Shown one piece after another: positions 1 to 5,861 of a stretch of DNA of 5,861 bases (position 1 is its first letter; every line of letters starts with the position of its first letter). A model generated the notes under the pieces. That model did no database searches. It saw only the letters and a list, made by a program, of their open reading frames with translations, and was not told the origin of the DNA. Made by a program: the position numbers and the translations under genes. Source of the stretch: Ruminococcaceae bacterium UBA6842 (GTDB taxonomy: Bacteria; Bacillota; Clostridia; Oscillospirales; Acutalibacteraceae); contig DKDS01000086.1 in assembly GCA_002451855.1 (NCBI GenBank), positions 1-5,861 of the forward strand. Direction: 5' to 3'.

Positions 1-359
1 ATAACCGCAAACGGCTCATTTACAACATCCTTACAGCAAAGCACAGCGTGCGCCGTACCCCACGGCTTTTCTCTGTCGGACGGACAGGTAAATCCATCGG
101 GCAGCTTATCGGTCTCCTGAAAAACATACTCGGTCTTAACCATTTTCTCTATATGCTTTGCGGTAACAGCCTTAAAATCTTCCTCAATGGCGTGCTTTAT
201 AACAAAAACAACCTTGTTGAAGCCTGCCTTTACCGCGTCGTATACAGAATAATCAAGCAGTATTTCCCCGTTCTTCCCGATAGGCGCTATCTGCTTTAAT
301 CCTCCGAAGCGGCTTCCCATTCCCGCCGCCATTACCACAAGCGTAATATCCTTGTTCAT
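1..359 (-). CDS. GT-A fold nucleotidyltransferase, N-terminal part (cut by window edge)
   Basis: Likely a cytoplasmic nucleotidyltransferase that joins an NTP to a sugar phosphate or similar phosphorylated substrate to make an NDP-activated precursor. About 119 residues are visible; the C-terminal part lies beyond the left edge. Residues 7-22 form a beta strand followed by the NTP-binding signature loop (AAGMGSRFGGLK, with Gly13, Gly15, Arg17 and Lys22). A second family motif, PWGTAHAV, is at residues 99-106, where these enzymes contact the base and sugar. The ATG at 359 is chosen because AGGAGA lies 6 bases upstream; an in-frame ATG at 365 is too close to that site. The gene starts 21 bases after the DHHW gene, with no terminator between, so it is probably in the same operon. 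Fold and general activity are fairly sure. The substrate is unknown: hexose-1-phosphate and phosphocholine-type substrates are both possible in this superfamily. Confidence 0.86.
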   Translation of the reverse strand, partial: MNKDITLVVMAAGMGSRFGGLKQIAPIGKNGEILLDYSVYDAVKAGFNKVVFVIKHAIEEDFKAVTAKHIEKMVKTEYVFQETDKLPDGFTCPSDREKPWGTAHAVLCCKDVVNEPFAV

Positions 360-365
360 AAACAT

Positions 366-371
366 TCTCCT
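366..371 (-). promoter_or_regulatory. Ribosome-binding site of the nucleotidyltransferase gene
   Basis: On the minus strand AGGAGA, preceded by an A-run, ends 6 bases before the ATG at 359. This strong Shine-Dalgarno site decides between two in-frame ATGs, at 365 and 359, in favour of 359. It also suggests independent, efficient initiation within the shared transcript. Confidence 0.75.
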
Positions 372-380
372 TTTTTATAA

Positions 381-1808
381 TCACCTTACAAATGAATCAA
401 TATCAGCCACAAGGGTTTTATTTCTTGTCGCTGAAATATTGTTTATAAAAAGCACTTCCTTAGCGCCCGTATCGGCGCAAAGCTGCACCAAACCCCTGCC
501 GTCGATTTTTGAAAAATAACGGTAATCCACCACATACACCGTATTGTAGTGCGAAACCAAAAACGGAACAAAGGCATTGCCGAACGATTCCTTTATAACG
601 ATACAGGCGGAGCCGTCCGTTCTTGCGGGATTGTTTATAACCTCAAGCGGTCTGTCACCCTTTATAAAGGTCAAATATTTAGATGAAGACCCGCTCATAT
701 CCGAAATTATATCGCCGTTTGCCACCGCGCCGTTTTCATAATGGATTTCCGCGGTATTGGTTTCCTTCGGCTGATAGGCAAACACCGTATCGGGATTTGC
801 GGCTAACTGCGGAAGCTTACCGCTTGATGTATAAAACGAGCCGAGATACCCCGGGAATTGCCGCTGACCGTAATCCGCAAGCACAGTCGGGGTCTCACCT
901 TTCAGCTGCATAAAGCTGTAATACGCATAATACGCGCCGAGAGCCGTCCAGTGATGGTCGGTACGGAAATATATATATTCATCCTTATGCGCTTTCAAAA
1001 TATCGTAAACGGGAACGGTCTTTGCAGAGCCTATGCACGAATACATATAATTGATTGCTTTTTGCTGATCTGATGTGTTGATAGCCGCCGTCAATTCGTC
1101 GGGCGCGGTTATTCCCATACTTGTCGGTACTATAATATCATATACCGCCGCACTGCCGTTAAGAAGCTGACCGGCACGGTTTACCGCCGCCGTATAGGCG
1201 TCAGCTGTCTCTCTGACAAAATTATAATACTCATATGCCGTATCGCCGTTTATTAAAAGCGCGCCGAGCGTTTGGGTTGTAGGCTCGGCAGGCGCAGGCT
1301 CGGCGGGTTTTTCCTTTGGCGGCTCTGCCGCTGAAGAGCTTTCCGCCGTTTCGGGAGGGGCTGTCTCCGCTCCTGCCTGCTCGGATGAGCTGTCCTGCAA
1401 ATCCGAGGAAGCGGTTTCGCCTGCCTCGGGTATATCGTCGCCTTTTTCTACCGTTCCGTGTATTCTCGTATCGGTTTTTCCGTACAGTCCCGTAACCCTT
1501 GCGTTAAGCTCCGTAAGCGTTTCGCGGAACGTAAATGTATCGGAATACCATTCTCCTATTCCCTCAAAAAATTTTCCCGAAAAAAACGACGAAGCGGTAA
1601 ATTTAGGGAACCGGGCAAGCTCCCTTTTTTCGCTTTCGGAATACTTCGGTCTCAGCGGAATTATAAGTGAAATCACAAAAAATCCGTACAGCAGGAAAAT
1701 AAAAAATCTAACATAAACTATATTGAGAATTCTGAGCTTTCTCTGATTGGAGATTATTTTTCTTTTTTCCTGTTCTTCCGTTTCATTTATAAGTTGATTA
1801 TTTTCCAT
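381..1808 (-). CDS. DHHW-family (AlgJ/AlgX-like, SGNH-fold) membrane-anchored protein
   Basis: A 475-residue protein, probably exported and anchored by one N-terminal membrane helix, acting with the adjacent MBOAT protein in O-acylation of an envelope or extracellular glycan. Visible order, numbered from the ATG at 1808: charged cytoplasmic tail (1-29), hydrophobic helix (about 30-51), stalk region with a GEWYSDTFTFRETL segment (about 85-98), Ala/Pro/Glu/Ser-rich linker (about 120-180), then the globular domain. The defining DHHW motif is at 284-287; by analogy with AlgX (Asp174, His176, Ser269), Asp284 and His286 would be catalytic. The nucleophile box KESFGNAFVPF at 406-416 would supply Ser408, here with Glu where I expect Asp. 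The frame extends to a GTG at 1817, but AGGTGA 5 bases before the ATG at 1808 favours the ATG. Family assignment is firm. Whether it is a transferase, an esterase or an accessory protein is inference. Confidence 0.9.
   Translation of the reverse strand: MENNQLINETEEQEKRKIISNQRKLRILNIVYVRFFIFLLYGFFVISLIIPLRPKYSESEKRELARFPKFTASSFFSGKFFEGIGEWYSDTFTFRETLTELNARVTGLYGKTDTRIHGTVEKGDDIPEAGETASSDLQDSSSEQAGAETAPPETAESSSAAEPPKEKPAEPAPAEPTTQTLGALLINGDTAYEYYNFVRETADAYTAAVNRAGQLLNGSAAVYDIIVPTSMGITAPDELTAAINTSDQQKAINYMYSCIGSAKTVPVYDILKAHKDEYIYFRTDHHWTALGAYYAYYSFMQLKGETPTVLADYGQRQFPGYLGSFYTSSGKLPQLAANPDTVFAYQPKETNTAEIHYENGAVANGDIISDMSGSSSKYLTFIKGDRPLEVINNPARTDGSACIVIKESFGNAFVPFLVSHYNTVYVVDYRYFSKIDGRGLVQLCADTGAKEVLFINNISATRNKTLVADIDSFVR
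1269..1451 (-). other. Low-complexity Ala/Pro/Glu/Ser-rich linker within the DHHW protein
   Basis: These codons encode about 61 residues, roughly 120-180 of the DHHW protein. They are dominated by Ala, Glu, Pro, Ser and Thr, with almost no hydrophobic residues, and include PAEPAPAEP. The DNA carries two 15-base units, at 1281-1295 and 1296-1310, that both begin aggctcggc. The segment separates the membrane anchor and stalk from the catalytic-type domain. It probably forms an extended spacer across or into the cell wall; that role is inferred from composition. Confidence 0.75.
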
Positions 1809-1813
1809 ACCGT

Positions 1814-1819
1814 TCACCT
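1814..1819 (-). promoter_or_regulatory. Ribosome-binding site of the DHHW gene, overlapping the MBOAT stop
   Basis: AGGTGA on the minus strand begins inside the TAG stop codon of the MBOAT gene (1820-1818) and ends 5 bases before the ATG at 1808. This supports the ATG over the GTG at 1817, which lies inside the site. The overlap suggests translational coupling of the two proteins. Confidence 0.65.
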
Positions 1820-3260
1820 AAAATCTGAAATAGAGGAAAGGATTGTAGCTGTTGCCCACCAGCGCCGCGATGGACAGCAGTAAAAGCGCCGCCGGAACAA
1901 GTATCTGCAAAACGGAATACACCGCAAGCGCACCGTCCGATTTAAGCGATATATGCTTTAAATTCACAGATATGTTCCTTGCGAGCGGTGTGGACGCAAT
2001 TACCGAAACGGCAAGTATTACAATATAGCTTTTTATCGTGGTAACGGTCTCAAAATCGGAAAATTTGTTTCCGCCTGCCCCGAACATACCCTTTAAAACA
2101 CACAGAACATCCGAAAGATTTTCGAATTTAAACAATATCCAACCGAAAAAGATTACCAAAAGCAGATAAGCGTGCGCCGCCGCGCGGTTCTTTGCCAAAA
2201 GCTTGCCCAAAAAAAGCTTTTCCGCTAAAATAAATATGAAAAAGTAAAGTCCCCACAGCACAAAATTCCACGACGCGCCGTGCCAAAGACCGGTAAGCGC
2301 CCACACAACAAGCAGATTAAAGGCTGTACGAAACACGCCCTTACGGTTGCCGCCGAGCGGTATATAAAGATAATCCCTGAAAAATGAACCTAAGGATATA
2401 TGCCAGCGCCTCCAAAATTCGGTTACTGAGCATGAAACATAGGGATAATCGAAATTTTCAAGATAATGTATGCCGATCATTCTGCCCATACCGATTGCCA
2501 TATCGGAATAAGCCGAAAAATCAATATAAATCTGCAAAGCAAACGCAAGCATACCGACCCAAAGCGAAAGCACGCTTTTTGAAGCCAAAACGGAGAAATC
2601 TCCGCCGTCGGGAACAAGCAGCTTATCCACCGCCGCCGCGCAGGCATTTGCAAGCACGGCTTTTTTGGCAAGCCCCGTAACAAAACGGTTAAGTCCGTCG
2701 CCGATGTCATTATATGTGACGCTTCTGTTTTCAAGCTCGCTTACTACATCCTTGTAGCGTACTATCGGTCCGGCTATGCACTGATGGAACAGGCTTACAT
2801 ACAAAAGCAGCATTTTAAAGCTTCTTTGCGCCCGTACCTCGCCCCTGTATACATCTATACAATAGGTCATAAGCTGAAATGTATAAAACGAAATGCCTAT
2901 CGGCAACGCAATGGACGGTACTGTCCTCGGTACGCCGAAAAGGTGATTTAAGTTTGAAAGCGTAAATGTGCCGTATTTGAATATTCCGAGCAGTAAAAGG
3001 TCGGCGGCGACCGCCAGAGTAAGAAACAGCTTGGCTTTTGACGGTTTCCGTCTGTTCACAGCGATTTTAAGGGTTAAATACCAATCTATAAATGTCATCC
3101 CGACAAGCAGGAGTATATAAACCGGCTCGCCCCATGCGTAAAAAATAAGCGAAAACACCAGCATAACGGTGTTTTTGGCTTTTATGTCCTTTGCAAAAAA
3201 ATATGCCAGCAAATTAAGCGGCAAAAAAAGAAATAAAAATGTAAGGCTTGAGAAAACCAT
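1818..3260 (-). CDS. MBOAT-family O-acyltransferase (AlgI/DltB/PatA-like)
   Basis: A 480-residue polytopic membrane protein, close to the usual AlgI-type length, with roughly ten to twelve hydrophobic segments. Family members carry an acyl group, typically acetyl from acetyl-CoA, across the cytoplasmic membrane for O-acylation of an extracellular glycan. Numbered from the ATG at 3260, conserved blocks are LPIGISFYTFQ (about 119-129), the HQCIAGPIVRY loop (159-169), EFWRRWHISLG followed by FRDYLYIPLGG (281-304), and WHGASWNFVLWG (326-337). His327 matches the invariant MBOAT histidine (His322 in AlgI). The protein ends in the typical SYNPFLYFRF. The frame extends to a TTG at 3266, but GGGG lies 6 bases before the ATG at 3260 and directly abuts the TTG, so the ATG is preferred. 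It is first in the apparent operon and pairs with the DHHW gene. The acceptor polymer is not known from the sequence. Confidence 0.94.
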   Translation of the reverse strand: MVFSSLTFLFLFLPLNLLAYFFAKDIKAKNTVMLVFSLIFYAWGEPVYILLLVGMTFIDWYLTLKIAVNRRKPSKAKLFLTLAVAADLLLLGIFKYGTFTLSNLNHLFGVPRTVPSIALPIGISFYTFQLMTYCIDVYRGEVRAQRSFKMLLLYVSLFHQCIAGPIVRYKDVVSELENRSVTYNDIGDGLNRFVTGLAKKAVLANACAAAVDKLLVPDGGDFSVLASKSVLSLWVGMLAFALQIYIDFSAYSDMAIGMGRMIGIHYLENFDYPYVSCSVTEFWRRWHISLGSFFRDYLYIPLGGNRKGVFRTAFNLLVVWALTGLWHGASWNFVLWGLYFFIFILAEKLFLGKLLAKNRAAAHAYLLLVIFFGWILFKFENLSDVLCVLKGMFGAGGNKFSDFETVTTIKSYIVILAVSVIASTPLARNISVNLKHISLKSDGALAVYSVLQILVPAALLLLSIAALVGNSYNPFLYFRF

Positions 3261-3266
3261 ATGCAA

Positions 3267-3270
3267 CCCC
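3267..3270 (-). promoter_or_regulatory. Probable ribosome-binding site of the MBOAT gene
   Basis: A GGGG run on the minus strand ends 6 bases before the ATG at 3260. It is a weaker Shine-Dalgarno site than AGGAGG but well placed, and it argues against the overlapping TTG at 3266. Confidence 0.5.
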
Positions 3271-3292
3271 GTTCAAATAATTCTCATTTAAC

Positions 3293-3298
3293 ATTATA
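3293..3298 (-). promoter_or_regulatory. Candidate -10 element of the MBOAT-DHHW-nucleotidyltransferase operon
   Basis: A perfect TATAAT reads on the minus strand in an AT-rich stretch, about 32 bases before the MBOAT ATG. It would give a leader of roughly 25 bases. No good TTGACA-like -35 box is found 16-18 bases upstream, and no TGn extension is present. The promoter is therefore either weak or activator-dependent, or the match is due to AT-richness. It lies just after the PFOR terminator, which is where an operon promoter would be expected. Confidence 0.45.
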
Positions 3299-3336
3299 CT
3301 ACATAAAGCCTTAAATTAGCAGATACAAAAAGGTTA

Positions 3337-3386
3337 CAAATAAAATAAATCACAGGCTGACCCTGCGCCGAAGCGTAGGGTCAGCC
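3337..3386 (-). terminator. Rho-independent terminator of the PFOR gene
   Basis: The arms at 3355-3368 and 3373-3386 are complementary over 14 positions with one mismatch (an A-C opposition in the minus-strand RNA). They enclose a four-base loop that reads UUCG in the minus-strand transcript, closed by a C-G pair, the classic very stable tetraloop. The hairpin starts 15 bases after the PFOR stop codon. It is followed by a T-rich but interrupted tract, TGTGATTTATTTTATTTG. No gene enters from the other side, so it most likely ends PFOR transcription and insulates the MBOAT operon. Confidence 0.82.
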
Positions 3387-3400
3387 CATTTTAATATTAA

Positions 3401-5861
3401 TTATTCGCCGTAAAGCTTAAGAAGCTTTTCAAGATGAGCACGGCGAGCCTTTGCGGTCTCTGCCGCCTTATCGAACAGAACCTCCGCGCGCTCGGGGAAG
3501 GAGCGTGTGAGTGAGGAGTAACGAGCCTCGCCCATAATGAAGTCCTTATAGTCGGCGGTAGCCGGCTTGCTGTCGATAGTAAACGGATTTTTGCCCTCAG
3601 CCTTAAGAGCCGGATTGTAACGGAACATATCCCAGTATCCGCAGTCAACAGCCTTCTTCATTTCCTTCTGGCAGTTGACCATTCCGCCCTTGATTGAGTG
3701 CATCTCGCACGGAGCGTAACCGATAACGAGTGACGGACCGTTGTAAGCCTCAGCCTCCTTAAGAGCCTTGAGGGTCTGGTTCTGGTCTGCGCCCATAGCT
3801 ATCTGAGCCACATAGATATATCCGTAGGACATAGCTATCTCGGCAAGGCTCTTCTTGGCGATTGCCTTACCTGCGGCGGCAAACTGCGCAACCTGACCTA
3901 TGTTCGAAGCCTTGGAAGCCTGACCGCCGGTATTTGAGTAAACCTCGGTATCGAATACCATAATATTTACATCGTTACCCTGTGCCAAAACATGGTCAAC
4001 ACCGCCGAAGCCGATGTCGTAAGCCCAGCCGTCTCCGCCGAATATCCAAACGGACTTCTTGGCAAGATACTCGCTGTGAGCCAAAACATCCTTGCAAAGA
4101 GCGCAATCCGCGCCGGCAGCCTCTATCGCGGCTACAAGAGCCTTTGCGGCGTCGCCGTTCTTAGCGCCGTCGTTAACGGTATCAAGATAAGCCGCGGCGG
4201 CTTTCTTAACATCGTCGCTTGCCTTATCGGAAGCAGCTATTTCCTTAACCTCGCCTATAAGACGGTCACGGATAGCCTTTTGACCTAAATACATACCGTA
4301 GCCGTGCTCGGCGTTATCCTCAAACAAAGAGTTAGCCCATGCAGGACCGTGACCCTCGGCGTTTGTGGTGTACGGCGATGTAGCGGCAGGACCGCCCCAA
4401 ATCGAGGAGCATCCGGTAGCGTTGGAAATATACATTCTGTCGCCGAAGAGCTGTGTGATAAGGCGTGCATAAGAGGTCTCCGCACAGCCTGCGCAGGAGC
4501 CTGAGAATTCAAGAAGCGGCTTCTTGAACTGAGAAGTAATAACATTGGCGTCTGTTGCGACATCCTTCTTCTCTGTTACCTTTGCTACGCAGTAATCAAA
4601 GGAATCCTGCTCCTTAAGTTGTGATTCCTGCGGAACCATTTTAAGAGAGTTGGTCGGACATACACCGATACAAACTCCGCAGCCCATACAGTCAAGCGGC
4701 GAAACGGTCAAAGCGTACTTATAATCTGTCTTGAGGAACGGCTTGGGCGAAACCTTTAAGGTATCGGGAGCGGCCGCAACCTCTTCGTCGGTAAGAACGA
4801 ACGGACGGATGGTAGCGTGCGGACAAACAAATGCGCACTTGTTACATTTAGCGCAGGTATCGGGATTCCATTCGGGAACCATAACCGCAACGCCGCGCTT
4901 TTCATAAGCGGAAGCGCCCTGCTCAAATGTACCGTCTGCGTGATCCATAAACGCGGAAACGGGAAGAGCATCGCCGTTCATAAGACCTACCGGCTTCATT
5001 ATATCGTCAACCATCTTGACAAGCTTAGCCGGTCCCTCTTCCTTAACTGGAGCGGTATTGTCTACGGCGGCAGCCCAGTCAGCCGGAACCTCAACCTTAA
5101 CATATGCGGTAGCGCCGGCGTCGATAGCCTTTTCGTTCATCTCAACTATTTCTTTGCCCTTCTTCATAAACTTCTGGGCCTTTTCCTTCATATAGCCGAT
5201 AGCCTCAGCCTCGGGAAGAACCTTTGAAAGTGAGAAGAAAGCAGACTGCAAAACGGTGTTGGTACGCTTACCGAGACCGATTTCAGCCGCAATGTCGATA
5301 GCGTTAACGGTATAAAGCTGAATGTTATTCTTAGCGATATAGCGCTTAGCCTCAGCCGGCATATGGTGGTTAAGCTCATCAAGATTCCACTGGCAGTTGA
5401 TAAGGAATACGCCGCCCGGCTTAACGTCATTAACCATCTTGTAGCCCTTTGTTACATAAGACGGGTTGTGGCAGGCAACAAAGTCAGCCTTGTTTATGTA
5501 ATAGGGGCTCTTTATCGGCTTATCGCCGAAGCGCAGGTGGGAAATTGTGATACCGCCCGTCTTCTTAGAGTCATACTGGAAGTAAGCCTGAACATATTTA
5601 TCGGTATGGTCGCCGATGATCTTAATGGAGTCCTTGTTAGCACCGACAGTACCGTCGCCGCCGAGACCCCAGAACTTGCACTCGATGGTGCTCTCGGCCG
5701 CGGTGTTCGGGCAGTTCTTGTCCTCGGGCAGGGAGAGGTTCGTCACGTCATCGACAATGCCAATGGTGAACTGATGCTTGGGCTCCGCCTTGGCAAGCTC
5801 AGTGTAAACAGCAAACACGGAAGCGGGCGGGGTATCCTTGGAGCCGAGACCGTAGCGGCCG
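3401..5861 (-). CDS. nifJ: Pyruvate:ferredoxin (flavodoxin) oxidoreductase, C-terminal two thirds
   Basis: This cytoplasmic thiamine diphosphate (TPP) enzyme oxidises pyruvate with CoA to acetyl-CoA and CO2, passing electrons through three 4Fe-4S clusters to ferredoxin or flavodoxin. The frame stays open to the right edge; about 819 residues are visible and roughly 350 N-terminal ones are missing. The GTG at 5818 is internal, because the codons upstream encode the family segment GRYGLGSKDTPP. Numbered from that GTG, two ferredoxin-type motifs lie at Cys322/325/328/332 and Cys377/380/383/387. Proximal-cluster ligands are Cys442, Cys445, Cys470 and Cys703, spaced almost as in the Desulfovibrio africanus enzyme. 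TPP-magnesium binding is shown by GGDGWAYDIGFGG (594-606) and DTEVYSNTGGQ (623-633), with Asp596 and Thr624 as ligands. All key residues seen are intact. Lysine is nearly always AAG, unlike the downstream operon, which fits high expression. A hairpin follows the TAA stop. Confidence 0.97.
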   Translation of the reverse strand, partial: GRYGLGSKDTPPASVFAVYTELAKAEPKHQFTIGIVDDVTNLSLPEDKNCPNTAAESTIECKFWGLGGDGTVGANKDSIKIIGDHTDKYVQAYFQYDSKKTGGITISHLRFGDKPIKSPYYINKADFVACHNPSYVTKGYKMVNDVKPGGVFLINCQWNLDELNHHMPAEAKRYIAKNNIQLYTVNAIDIAAEIGLGKRTNTVLQSAFFSLSKVLPEAEAIGYMKEKAQKFMKKGKEIVEMNEKAIDAGATAYVKVEVPADWAAAVDNTAPVKEEGPAKLVKMVDDIMKPVGLMNGDALPVSAFMDHADGTFEQGASAYEKRGVAVMVPEWNPDTCAKCNKCAFVCPHATIRPFVLTDEEVAAAPDTLKVSPKPFLKTDYKYALTVSPLDCMGCGVCIGVCPTNSLKMVPQESQLKEQDSFDYCVAKVTEKKDVATDANVITSQFKKPLLEFSGSCAGCAETSYARLITQLFGDRMYISNATGCSSIWGGPAATSPYTTNAEGHGPAWANSLFEDNAEHGYGMYLGQKAIRDRLIGEVKEIAASDKASDDVKKAAAAYLDTVNDGAKNGDAAKALVAAIEAAGADCALCKDVLAHSEYLAKKSVWIFGGDGWAYDIGFGGVDHVLAQGNDVNIMVFDTEVYSNTGGQASKASNIGQVAQFAAAGKAIAKKSLAEIAMSYGYIYVAQIAMGADQNQTLKALKEAEAYNGPSLVIGYAPCEMHSIKGGMVNCQKEMKKAVDCGYWDMFRYNPALKAEGKNPFTIDSKPATADYKDFIMGEARYSSLTRSFPERAEVLFDKAAETAKARRAHLEKLLKLYGE

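Noticed and set aside
48..299. An 83-codon plus-strand open frame.
   Set aside because: It is the complement of the nucleotidyltransferase gene, whose minus-strand frame carries clear family motifs.
1281..1310. Two tandem 15-base units as a possible regulatory or recombination repeat.
   Set aside because: They encode the AEPAP-type linker in frame and are better explained as coding low complexity.
3355..3386. The inverted repeat as a riboswitch, attenuator or mobile-element end.
   Set aside because: It is a single hairpin with a tetraloop placed 15 bases after a stop codon, with no matching copy elsewhere in the window and no transposase nearby. A terminator explains it fully.
4450..4500. 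Substitutions around the proximal-cluster motif of PFOR (CAGCAETSY rather than the CAGCGETPY I recall).
   Set aside because: All four cluster cysteines are kept, and I believe this variant is common in clostridial PFORs, so it does not indicate a changed function.
4817..5227. A 136-codon open frame on the plus strand opposite PFOR, and several shorter ones across the window.
   Set aside because: They lie opposite or out of frame with strongly conserved genes, have no convincing ribosome-binding sites and show no recognisable protein features. Long antisense frames are expected opposite a gene with strongly biased codons.
5816..5818. GTG as the start of a shorter, 805-residue PFOR.
   Set aside because: The frame remains open upstream and encodes the conserved GRYGLGSKDTPP segment, so the gene is simply cut by the window edge.
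5856..5861. The palindrome cggccg at the very end of the window.
   Set aside because: It lies within PFOR coding sequence and is a short GC-rich palindrome likely by chance.

Overview
All recognisable genes in this window lie on the minus strand, so the biology reads from right to left. The combination suggests a strictly anaerobic Gram-positive bacterium of the Clostridia, possibly a gut lineage of the Oscillospirales type. The pointers are a clostridial-style pyruvate:ferredoxin oxidoreductase (PFOR), a DHHW-family protein paired with an MBOAT acyltransferase, purine-rich Shine-Dalgarno sites and moderate GC. This placement is inferred from protein character alone; no marker gene is present.

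Layout from right to left. (1) Positions 5861-3401 hold the C-terminal 819 codons or so of PFOR; its N-terminal third lies beyond the right edge. (2) Positions 3400-3261 are a short intergenic region. It holds a strong hairpin with a UUCG tetraloop, read as the PFOR terminator, followed by a TATAAT -10 candidate just upstream of the next gene. (3) Positions 3260-1818 encode an AlgI/DltB-type membrane-bound O-acyltransferase (MBOAT). (4) Positions 1808-381 encode a membrane-anchored DHHW/AlgJ-AlgX-like SGNH-fold protein whose ribosome-binding site overlaps the MBOAT stop codon. (5) Positions 359-1 hold the N-terminal part of a GT-A fold nucleotidyltransferase, 21 bases after the DHHW gene and cut by the left edge.

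Genes 3 to 5 look like one operon with its own promoter. From family knowledge, the MBOAT protein moves an acyl group (usually acetyl) across the membrane. The DHHW protein probably receives it or transfers it onto an extracellular polysaccharide or another envelope glycan. The nucleotidyltransferase may supply an activated sugar or alcohol for the same envelope polymer, but its substrate cannot be read from this fragment. PFOR is a separate central-metabolism gene that decarboxylates pyruvate to acetyl-CoA and reduces ferredoxin; its codon use suggests high expression.

I see no mobile element, CRISPR array, RNA gene or phage gene, and no convincing new system. The points most worth a second look are the long Ala/Pro/Glu/Ser-rich linker inside the DHHW protein, the Glu in its nucleophile box, and the association of the acylation pair with a nucleotidyltransferase.
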